Position numbers and translations under genes: made by a program. Positions 25,672 through 32,821 of a stretch of 59,033 nucleotides of DNA are shown one piece after another. The stretch is from Acidimicrobiaceae bacterium (GTDB lineage Bacteria > Actinomycetota > Acidimicrobiia > Acidimicrobiales > RAAP-2). Location: positions 1-59,033 of the forward strand of contig DAHUZE010000061.1 in assembly GCA_027306755.1 (NCBI GenBank), read 5' to 3'. Position 1 is the first letter of the stretch. The number at the start of each line of letters is the position of its first letter. The notes under the pieces are model-generated. The model ran no database searches. It was not told where the DNA came from and saw nothing but the letters and a program-made list of their open reading frames with translations.

Positions 25672-26268
25672 TCACCAGGAGCTTCCGGAGCTGCCCTTCG
25701 AGCCGGAGCTGCCCTTCGAGCCGGAGCTGGCGTTCGAGCCACCGCTGGCGTTCTTTGCCGCGGCGAGCGCGGCCTTCACGGGCGCGCCCCCGACGCTCAG
25801 GAGGTACCACGTACCGCCGAAGTTCCTGATCCCCTCGCCCTTCACCTGGCCTGCGCCGGTGTCGCCGGCGAAAAGGTAGAGCGGGTGGCCGTGGTAGGTC
25901 ACCTGAAGGGACTTCCCTCGCTTCACCGCGCGCAGCACCTTCGCCGAGACTCCGCTTCCCGCTCTCGGATTGCCCTTGGTGAGGAGCGGCGGCCAGACAC
26001 CGGCGCACCCCGCCCCGCACCGGAACGGCTTCCCGTTGCCCGTGGTGGCGAAGTACAGGGTCCTCCCCGACCCGTCGACGAGGATCTGCCCGTACTTCTT
26101 GGATTTGACGACCTTGACCAGGGAGCCCTGGGAGGCGTTGCGGCCCTTTTGATGCTTGTGCGTGGACGCGCCTGCGACGGCGGGGGCGCCCGCCGCGGCA
26201 GCGAGCGTGAGCGAGCACGTCACGACACCGACGAGGGCCAATGCCCGGCGGTACGAGGGCTGAGCCAT
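25672..26268 (-). CDS. Secreted protein with PF03640-type repeats of unknown function
   Basis: A 198-residue exported protein. A signal peptide of about 32 residues (ALALVGVVTCSLTLAAAAGAPAVA) precedes two copies of the secreted repeat, recognisable by GRTLYFATTG...CAGVWPPLL and LYLFAGDTGAGQVKGEGIRNFGGTWYLLSV. The cysteine pair CGAGC sits just before WPPLL. The tail is low-complexity with GSKGSSGSKGSSGSS. Proteins of this family are exported or lipid-anchored and their function is not established. It diverges from a membrane protein carrying the same domain. Confidence 0.85.
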   Translation of the reverse strand: MAQPSYRRALALVGVVTCSLTLAAAAGAPAVAGASTHKHQKGRNASQGSLVKVVKSKKYGQILVDGSGRTLYFATTGNGKPFRCGAGCAGVWPPLLTKGNPRAGSGVSAKVLRAVKRGKSLQVTYHGHPLYLFAGDTGAGQVKGEGIRNFGGTWYLLSVGGAPVKAALAAAKNASGGSNASSGSKGSSGSKGSSGSSW

Positions 26269-26450
26269 TTGCAGCTCCTCTCATTGCTGACGGAATGCAC
26301 CTCTGGCGGGCGCACCGGGCACGGGCACCTGGTTGCGTGCCGCGTACCCCGCGCGAAGGGTAGCGCCGGTGTCTTGCGCCCGGACGTCGCCCCCGGCGCC
26401 TGGCGCGGGCCGCGCGCACCGGCGGGCGAACGGCGGCTAGGACTGGGGAA

Positions 26451-27401
26451 ATGCGGGGCCCGCTGGTGCCAGGATGGTTGCTCCGACCAGGAACGGCGGT
26501 CTCGCGCGAACGCACATCAGGGTCCCGTGCGCGATGGTCGACGTGGCTCAGGATCACGGGGGCTCTTCTCCTGGCGGCCACCGGGGCCATACATCTGGGA
26601 CTCGACCTTGCCGGCGGCTACGGCAGCATCCCAACGATCGGGCTCCTGTTCCTGGTGCAGGCGGCCACCGCCTTCGTGGTTTCTGCCGTGCTGGTAGCGA
26701 CGCCCCGGCCCATCGCCTCCCTGTCCGGGGCACTGTTCGCGCTCGGCACCCTCGGCGGCTACCTCTTGAGCCTGAGCGTCGGGCTCTTCGGATTTCACGA
26801 GGTTGTCACCGGGGCGGGGATCGCCTCGGGGCTGATGGAGATCTGCGCCTTCTTGCTGCTCAGCTTCGTGGCCACCTCCACCGAGGTGCCGGTGGCGCTG
26901 CGCCGCCTCGCTTCCGCGCGCACCGTCCGGGTGCTCGCAGCAGCCGTGGCGCTCGTTGCGTCGAGCGTCTTGGCCGTCGAGCTCTCGCAACCTTCCCTGA
27001 GGGGAGGCGCGGCCGGCACGGACACCGTCACGGCCGTCCGCCTCCCCCGCTACGGGACGGTGCTCGCCAACGGCCGCGGCGACACGCTTTACGTGCTGAG
27101 CACGGGGAGGGGGTCACAAGGAGCCTGTAGCGGTGGGTGCCTGTCCATCTGGCCTCCGTTGCTCGTCGCGCCGACGGTCCGGCACATCCGTGCCGGGCCG
27201 GGAGTCTTCGGCAGGCTCGGGCTCATCGGCGTGCGTGGACAGAGCCAGGCCACGGACAACGGCTACCGCCTGTACACGTACGCCGGCGATTCCGGGCCCC
27301 GTCAGGGCCACGGCGAGGGGATCGTGTCCTTCGGCGGCACGTGGTACCTCGTCCGTCCCAGGGCGACGCGTGCCCTGACTACGGCCCTGACGGCCCCGTA
27401 A
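26451..27401 (+). CDS. Membrane protein with C-terminal PF03640-type domain
   Basis: A 316-residue protein. Five hydrophobic segments are visible between residues 33 and 175 (ITGALLLAATGAIHLGL, LLFLVQAATAFVVSAVLV, LFALGTLGGYLLSLSV, ICAFLLLSFV, VLAAAVALVASSVLA). The C-terminal 120 residues repeat the domain of the divergent secreted neighbour: GDTLYVLSTGRGSQGACSGGCLSIWPPLL, YTYAGDSGPRQGHGEGIVSFGGTWYLV. The CSGGC cysteine pair is kept. Shared domain and divergent promoter suggest joint function at the cell surface; function unknown. ATG at 26451 is the first start, with a later ATG or GTG possible. Confidence 0.78.
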   Translation: MRGPLVPGWLLRPGTAVSRERTSGSRARWSTWLRITGALLLAATGAIHLGLDLAGGYGSIPTIGLLFLVQAATAFVVSAVLVATPRPIASLSGALFALGTLGGYLLSLSVGLFGFHEVVTGAGIASGLMEICAFLLLSFVATSTEVPVALRRLASARTVRVLAAAVALVASSVLAVELSQPSLRGGAAGTDTVTAVRLPRYGTVLANGRGDTLYVLSTGRGSQGACSGGCLSIWPPLLVAPTVRHIRAGPGVFGRLGLIGVRGQSQATDNGYRLYTYAGDSGPRQGHGEGIVSFGGTWYLVRPRATRALTTALTAP

Positions 27402-27428
27402 GGTCCGGCGAAGGCCCGCAGGACGCCT

Positions 27429-28643
27429 TCACGCCTCCAGCGCCAGCACGTACAACCCGCCTCCGTTGCGGTCGACGGCGTAGATGATCCCGTCGGCGTC
27501 CACGAAGAGATCGTTGATCTGGATGACGCCGGACGTGGAGTTGGGCGGCGTCTCCGGGACGTAGTGCCCCACCTCTACCGGCTGGTACGGATTGCGGACG
27601 TCGTACGCGCGGACGCCCGCATTGAAGAAGGTGCCGATCACGATGTCCTGGGACTGCCATGACCACTCGAACGGCTCGTTCTCGTGGAGGTTGTGCGCGC
27701 CGAACCGGCCGCCACGCCGGGAGTGCTCCTCCACCGAGGGCATCGGAGCGCTCCCCACGATCATCAAAGACTCCTCGTCGGACATGTCGGCGAGCCACAG
27801 CAGCTTGGGATAGTCGGCGCCGTTCGGACGTACGCACTCGTCGGTGACGGCGAGAAGGTCGTGCTCGAACAGGGGAAGCACCGTGTGGGTCATTCCCGGC
27901 GTCGGCGGGTGGTAGTCCAGGCGCGTCACCAGGGACGGCCGCGACTTGTCGGCGATGTCCAGGATGACGATTCCTCCGTCGATGTAGCCGACATAGGCAC
28001 GGTCCGGCCGCTCCGGGTAGACGTTGATGTTGTGGGGGCGGAAACCGGTGTCGATCTTGGTGTGCCGTACCGGAGGTGGTGAACCGTCGTCCATCTGGGT
28101 GCCGGGAAGCCACCATCGCCCGGCTTCGCAAGGGGCGCTCGGTTCGGCCATGTCCACGATGAGCACGAACTGGTCGTCCTTGGGGTGCGTCGGGCGCGAG
28201 TCCGGCGTCCCGGTGGCCAGGTAGGCGTACCGGTCCCCCCAGAAGCCCAACCAGTGCGCTCCCCGGGATGTGCCCCCCGAGAGATCCAGGAAGCTGATCG
28301 AGCGGGGGTTCGCCGGATCAGACACGTCGAAGACCTCCATGCCGGCGGGTTGCACTCCCGGCTCGGACACCTGGTACGCAACGAGCATGAGGTCGCCGGC
28401 AACCGCCAGCGAGTTGGAGCGCACCTTGTCGTGGGGCAGGCGGGTCTGGTTCACGAGCTTCGGATGCGTCGGGTCCGACACGTCCAGGACGCTGAAGTTC
28501 ACGGGGCCCCGTTCGTTTGCGACGAAAAGGTACGACCGGCCCTTCGTTCGGAGCAGGGCCGTGCCCTCTCCGCAGAAGCCGTTGGAGTCGAGGTCGTGAT
28601 GCGCCAGCAGGCGCATGTTCGAGGATTCAGGTGCGTCGAGCAT
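27429..28643 (-). CDS. LVIVD-repeat beta-propeller protein
   Basis: A 404-residue protein of repeated blades. VFDVSDPANPRSISFL, VLDVSDPTHPKLVNQT, ILDIADKSRPSLVTRL and AYDVRNPYQPVEVGHY are copies of the LVIVD motif, which forms beta-propellers. No signal peptide is evident at the ATG chosen (28643, with GAGG upstream), so a cytoplasmic site is likely. Histidine-rich blade residues (RPHNINVY, HNLHENEPFEWSWQSQ) could bind metal. It diverges from the LysR gene next to the CO dehydrogenase operon. Function unknown. Confidence 0.82.
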   Translation of the reverse strand: MLDAPESSNMRLLAHHDLDSNGFCGEGTALLRTKGRSYLFVANERGPVNFSVLDVSDPTHPKLVNQTRLPHDKVRSNSLAVAGDLMLVAYQVSEPGVQPAGMEVFDVSDPANPRSISFLDLSGGTSRGAHWLGFWGDRYAYLATGTPDSRPTHPKDDQFVLIVDMAEPSAPCEAGRWWLPGTQMDDGSPPPVRHTKIDTGFRPHNINVYPERPDRAYVGYIDGGIVILDIADKSRPSLVTRLDYHPPTPGMTHTVLPLFEHDLLAVTDECVRPNGADYPKLLWLADMSDEESLMIVGSAPMPSVEEHSRRGGRFGAHNLHENEPFEWSWQSQDIVIGTFFNAGVRAYDVRNPYQPVEVGHYVPETPPNSTSGVIQINDLFVDADGIIYAVDRNGGGLYVLALEA

Positions 28644-28774
28644 CCCTCGGCCTTTCTCGGGAGCGGGCCTGGGAGGGCCATGATCATGGGGACGGCTGGG
28701 CAGCCCGGCAATGTTGCCACAACGAGCCCTACCGCAAACTGGCCAAGCACCCCTCACGGTACCCTTGACGGTCG
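28644..28774. promoter_or_regulatory. Divergent promoter region with palindrome, LVIVD gene/LysR gene
   Basis: The 131 bases between two divergent genes contain a perfect 12-base palindrome, CCATGATCATGG, at 28678-28689, and an imperfect dyad GGCAA-N2-TTGCC at 28707-28718. Divergent placement next to a LysR gene is the usual site for autoregulation. No -35/-10 pair is obvious. Confidence 0.4.
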
Positions 28775-29731
28775 GTGACGTCGACTCAGCTTCGCGCCTT
28801 CTCCACGGTCGTCCGGTTGGGCTCCGTGAAGTTGGCAGCGGCCGATCTCGGTGTCACCGAGGCCGCCGTGTCCCTGCACATCGGCCAGCTCCGCAGGGAG
28901 CTGGAGGACCGGCTGTTCACCCGCACGGGCGCGGGCCTCGCCTTCACTCCTGGCGGCCTCCGATTGGCCAGCCGGGCGACTGAGCTGCTCGGGCTGCAGG
29001 ACCGCACCGTCCTCGAGGTGAGCCAGGCCGCCCAGGGCCGGCGGCTCATGCGCATGACTGCCACAAGCATGTTCGCAGAGCACGCTGCGCCAGGCCTCAT
29101 CGAGTTGTTCGCCAGCCGGGCCAGGGATCTCGACGTGGAGCTTTCCGTCCGCGACCCGCGCGAGTTCGAACCGCTCCTGGCCTCCCGGGCGATTGACGTG
29201 GCCATCGGGTCGAAGCCGGCCCAGCTGCCCGCGTCCCTCGCACACACGACGTTCCTCAACTACCAGATCGTGGTGGCTGCCGGCCCGGGCCACCCACTCG
29301 CTCACGTCCACGCGAGACCCGCACAGCTGCGAGACCAAGTGTGGATGCTCGGGCCGTCGGCTGCCGAGGTCGGCGGCGCGGTCCAGGCGATGCTGCGACG
29401 CTTCGACGTTCCGGAGCAGCGACAGCGCATCTTCCAGAGCCAGGCCGCCGCGCTCGAGGAGACCAAGCGTAACGAAGGCCTGGCCCTGGCGCTCTCCCCG
29501 GCGGTAGCCGATGATCTCTCCCATGGCCGGCTGGTCCGGATCGCCGGTCCCGGCGTCCAGGCCGACGGCGTCTGGAGCGCCATGACGCTGCCCGGTCACA
29601 GCGCCCTGCCGGCCGCCGCGGAGCTGCTCCGTTTCATCACCACCCCGCGGGCCATCCAGGCAATGCTCCGAGGATCGGGCATCAACATCGGCCGGTTCCG
29701 ACCCTCAATCCACGTGACGCTCTGGAGCTGA
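28775..29731 (+). CDS. LysR-family transcriptional regulator
   Basis: A 318-residue LTTR. The N-terminal helix-turn-helix is MTSTQLRAFSTVVRLGSVKLAAADLGVTEAAVSLHIGQLRRELEDRLFTRTGAGLAFTPGG; the rest is the periplasmic-binding-like effector domain with IDVAIGSKPAQLP. It is convergent with the end of the CO dehydrogenase operon (30-base gap) and the likely regulator of it, as LysR-type genes accompany many cox clusters; this is inference. The GTG start at 28775 places the HTH at the very N-terminus, as usual. Confidence 0.9.
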   Translation: MTSTQLRAFSTVVRLGSVKLAAADLGVTEAAVSLHIGQLRRELEDRLFTRTGAGLAFTPGGLRLASRATELLGLQDRTVLEVSQAAQGRRLMRMTATSMFAEHAAPGLIELFASRARDLDVELSVRDPREFEPLLASRAIDVAIGSKPAQLPASLAHTTFLNYQIVVAAGPGHPLAHVHARPAQLRDQVWMLGPSAAEVGGAVQAMLRRFDVPEQRQRIFQSQAAALEETKRNEGLALALSPAVADDLSHGRLVRIAGPGVQADGVWSAMTLPGHSALPAAAELLRFITTPRAIQAMLRGSGINIGRFRPSIHVTLWS

Positions 29732-29760
29732 ACCGGACCGCGCCGGCCGCAAGGCTGCCG

Positions 29761-30990
29761 TCAGGCCGCAGCCACTGCGGCTATCACGGTGGCGAGCGAA
29801 CGGATCGTGTCCGCTGGAAGCATGCGGTCGCAGAAGGGCAGCGCGGCAGCCATGGCTCCGACGGTCGGGGTGAAGCCCGGTGCGCCCGCCCGGGGGTTCA
29901 TCCAGACGATCCGGTACGCTCGGCGACGGAGCCGCCCCATCGCTGCGGCCAGCCGCTCCGGCGGATCGCTGTCCCACCCGTCCGATGCCACCAGGACGAT
30001 CGCGCCCCGGCAACGTTGACCGTGCGGGGAGGCCAGGAACGTTTCCAGGCTCGCCGTGATGCGCGTGCCCCCGAACCGATCGACGACCTTTGCCGAGGCC
30101 AACTCGACGGCTTCCTCCGGCGAGCCGCGCGCCAGGACCGGGGTGAGCCGCGTCAGCCGGGTGGCAAACGCGAAGACCTCGGCGTCAACCGCCTTCGCAA
30201 GCGCCCGCATGAGGTGGAGGTAGGCCGCAGCCTGGGGGCGCATGGACTCGCTCACGTCGCACAGCATCATCACGCGCCGCGGCCGCCGCTCGGGCCGAAC
30301 GCGCACCGGGCACACCGGTTCGAACGCGGTGCGACGGGCGGCAACCATGGACGCCCGCAGGGCGAGACGGCGCCCCGCGTGGTGGGCCGTCATCCGGCGC
30401 GAGCGGCGCGTCGGCCAGTCCCGGAACGCCTCGGCGAGCCAGCAGTCGAGCAGTGCCAGCGACGCCGGTTCAAGTTCTCCGAAGGGCGCGTCCGCCACGG
30501 CCTCCAGCCGGCTCGCCCATCGTTCCGGCACCTCTGCCGCCGGATGAGCTTCCGGATCCGGTTCGACGTGGCGTGCGACGGGCGGTGGGGTCGACCAGGG
30601 CAATCCCCCACCGGGTTCCTCCATCCCGTTGCCTGCGGGGACCGGCACGAAGACATCCTGGGCTGTCCTCTGCGGCGCGGCGCTCGGACTTCGCGCCGAC
30701 AGTGTTCCCGAACGCCGCGCGTCCACGAACACCGCAGCGAACACCGCGTCAAAGAGCTCGATATCTTCTGAGCGCCGGACGAGCGTGACGCGGGCCACCC
30801 AGTACAGCGGGGCCATCGACGTTGGCGGGCACGCTGCCATCCCCCGGACGAAGTCTTCCATGGCCGTGATGCCGACGGGGATGCCGGCGTGCCGCAACCG
30901 CATTCCCAGGGCGACGGCCAGGGCGCTTCGATCGGCTCCGGCCAGCATGCGGTCGACTCCGCCGTGCATGCGGCCGGGGCCGGCGGCCAA
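29761..30990 (-). CDS. coxE: CoxE-like VWA-domain protein
   Basis: A 409-residue von Willebrand factor A protein. The MIDAS metal motif is MLCDVSESMRP, with the downstream VASDGWDSDPPERL and VWMNPRAGAPGFTPTVGAM typical of CoxE. With the CoxD ATPase it forms a MoxR/VWA chaperone pair needed to mature the active site of carbon monoxide dehydrogenase in Oligotropha (now Afipia). The TTG start at 30990 is supported by GGAGG nine bases upstream and lies four bases after the coxD stop. A Pro-rich linker occupies about residues 115-150. Last gene of the operon. Confidence 0.9.
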   Translation of the reverse strand: MAAGPGRMHGGVDRMLAGADRSALAVALGMRLRHAGIPVGITAMEDFVRGMAACPPTSMAPLYWVARVTLVRRSEDIELFDAVFAAVFVDARRSGTLSARSPSAAPQRTAQDVFVPVPAGNGMEEPGGGLPWSTPPPVARHVEPDPEAHPAAEVPERWASRLEAVADAPFGELEPASLALLDCWLAEAFRDWPTRRSRRMTAHHAGRRLALRASMVAARRTAFEPVCPVRVRPERRPRRVMMLCDVSESMRPQAAAYLHLMRALAKAVDAEVFAFATRLTRLTPVLARGSPEEAVELASAKVVDRFGGTRITASLETFLASPHGQRCRGAIVLVASDGWDSDPPERLAAAMGRLRRRAYRIVWMNPRAGAPGFTPTVGAMAAALPFCDRMLPADTIRSLATVIAAVAAA

Positions 30991-30994
30991 CGGC

Positions 30995-31891
30995 TCAGCC
31001 CTCCTGTTCCGGCAGAAGTGCGGCGCCGAACTTGTCCATGGCGTCGGTCACCGTGTGCAGGTCGTCCGGGGTCTTGCAGATGGCCCCCAACGTCATCACC
31101 ACATCGTCGCGCGTGAGGCGTCCGACACCGAGCGTGGTCAGTGCGGTCAGCCAGTCGATGGCCTCGGCGAGCCCGGGGGCCTTGTCGACGTCCAGCTCGC
31201 GGACCTGACCAACGAATGCCGTCGTGGAGGCGACGAGGTCCGCCGACGCTTCGGGCACGGTCCGGCGCAAGATAGCGGCAACCCGGTCGGCACGGGGGAA
31301 CTCGATCCAGTGGTAGAGGCAGCGACGGCGCAGCGCGTCGTGCAGCTCGCGACTGCGATTTGACGTGAGGATCACGATCGGCCTGCGGTCCGCGGCAAAG
31401 GTCCCGAGCTCGGGCACGGTCACGGACGCCTCGCCGAGGAATTCGAAGAGCAGCGCCTCGAACTCGTCGTCGGCCCTGTCGACCTCGTCGATGAGGAGGA
31501 CAGGTGGCTTGGGGCCCTTGAAGCGTACGGCCCGCAGGATCGGCCGCTCCTGGAGGAACTCCTCGGTGAAGAGATCGGCGTCACGCAGCGCCTCGTGGCG
31601 GGACTCGGCCAGCCGGATGGCCAGCAGCTGGCGCTGGTAGTTCCACTCGTAGAGCGCCTCGCCGGCCGTCACCCCCTCGTAGCACTGAAGGCGGATGAGC
31701 GGGGTGGGCAGCGCCGCCGCCAGCGCCTTGGCCGCCGCCGTCTTTCCCACTCCCGGCTCACCCTCCAAGAGAAGAGGTTGGCCGAGGGCGAGGGCCAGCG
31801 CGAGGGACGTGGCCATGCCCTCGTCAACGAGGTACCCCACGCGGTCAAGCTTTTGCCGCACCTCAACGGCGCCGGCGTCCCGGGGCATCAC
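30995..31891 (-). CDS. coxD: CoxD, MoxR-type AAA+ ATPase
   Basis: A 298-residue AAA+ ATPase. Walker A is LLEGEPGVGKTAAAKA, Walker B VLLIDEVDRADDEFEALL, sensor 1 ILTSNRSRELHDALRRRC, matching MoxR/CoxD proteins. In Oligotropha CoxD is required to assemble the copper-sulfur part of the Mo-Cu centre. The first codons are GTG-ATG, either of which could start. It sits between the xdhC-like gene (21-base gap) and coxE, the conserved order for maturation genes. Confidence 0.93.
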   Translation of the reverse strand: MMPRDAGAVEVRQKLDRVGYLVDEGMATSLALALALGQPLLLEGEPGVGKTAAAKALAAALPTPLIRLQCYEGVTAGEALYEWNYQRQLLAIRLAESRHEALRDADLFTEEFLQERPILRAVRFKGPKPPVLLIDEVDRADDEFEALLFEFLGEASVTVPELGTFAADRRPIVILTSNRSRELHDALRRRCLYHWIEFPRADRVAAILRRTVPEASADLVASTTAFVGQVRELDVDKAPGLAEAIDWLTALTTLGVGRLTRDDVVMTLGAICKTPDDLHTVTDAMDKFGAALLPEQEG

Positions 31892-31912
31892 CCGGTGTTC
31901 CCTGCGCCGGCC

Positions 31913-32821
31913 TCAGCCGGCATACCGGTCGCGGCAGCCGGAGCTGCAGAACCAGATGTCCACGCCCCCAGCAAGGAGATGCGGGGTGCCGGCGCCGGCG
32001 ATGACGGTCATGCCGCACACCGGATCCACAACCCGCAGGGGCGCCGCGGCCGCGCACAGGAGGGGTGAAGGACCGACGTCCGCGCCGCGGATGGACTGGA
32101 CCACCTCTGCCATGATCGAAAGCGCGATCTCTGCAGGCGTGCGCGCCCCAATATCGAGGCCCGCGGGCGTGTGGACCCTACTTCGCTCCTCGTCGGTGAG
32201 GCCCATGGCGTCCACCAGCGCCTGCCCGCGAACCCGGCTCGCCACCAGTCCGATGTACGGCACGCCGGCATCCAGGGCGGCACGAATCGACTGCGGCTCG
32301 TCGTGCCCGTGGCTGGCGACAACCACCGCCGACGCTCCTCTGGGGGGCACCGTACCCGCCAAGGTGCCGACGGAGCCAGAGGCGATTCCCAGCGACTCGG
32401 CCATCGAGGCAACGGCGCCGGCGATGGGGGTCTCCCCCACCATGCACACGAGCGGGGCGGGAAGCACCGGCTCGAGGAAGATCTCGAGCGAGCCACCCGA
32501 AAGGCACGGGTTGACCTCCACCCGGGCCCCTCGCACCTCGGGGAAGCCGGCGTGCCCCCCCGGGAGCACCCGCAGCAGGAGAGTTTCCCCGCCGCAGAGC
32601 ACGTCCATCGCCGCAGCACGAACCGACCCCTCGGTGCACTGGCCGCCGACGAATCCCTCGATCGAGCCGTCGGCCAGGATCAGGGCCGTATCCCCCGGCC
32701 GGGCGGACGTCGGTGGCTGGGCCAGGACCACGGTCGCACGGACGAAGGGCACCTGCTCGCTCTGGAGCTCCGTCGCCCGGGCGGTCAGCGCGTGCACGTC
32801 GGGTACCGGCACCGGCCTCAA
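31913..32821 (-). CDS. XdhC/CoxI-family maturation factor with C-terminal YHS domain
   Basis: A 302-residue protein. The N-terminal XdhC_CoxI domain has ILADGSIEGFVGGQCTEGSVRAAA; the Rossmann-like XdhC C-terminal domain has AVVVASHGHDEPQSIRAAL and YIGLVASRVRGQALVDAMG. XdhC proteins bind and sulfurate the molybdenum cofactor before insertion. Residues 264-302 add a YHS domain (DPVCGMTV, then WFCSSGCRDRYAG) with C269, C292 and C296, a fold known from copper and heavy-metal handling proteins. Start: TTG at 32821, overlapping the coxL stop (TTGA); GTG 32812 is an alternative. Confidence 0.88.
   Translation of the reverse strand: MRPVPVPDVHALTARATELQSEQVPFVRATVVLAQPPTSARPGDTALILADGSIEGFVGGQCTEGSVRAAAMDVLCGGETLLLRVLPGGHAGFPEVRGARVEVNPCLSGGSLEIFLEPVLPAPLVCMVGETPIAGAVASMAESLGIASGSVGTLAGTVPPRGASAVVVASHGHDEPQSIRAALDAGVPYIGLVASRVRGQALVDAMGLTDEERSRVHTPAGLDIGARTPAEIALSIMAEVVQSIRGADVGPSPLLCAAAAPLRVVDPVCGMTVIAGAGTPHLLAGGVDIWFCSSGCRDRYAG

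Noticed and set aside
24106-26697. Plus-strand open frame of 863 codons
   Set aside because: It runs antisense through TetR, AhpD-like and secreted-protein genes, all of which have recognisable domains; no domain is seen in the long frame.
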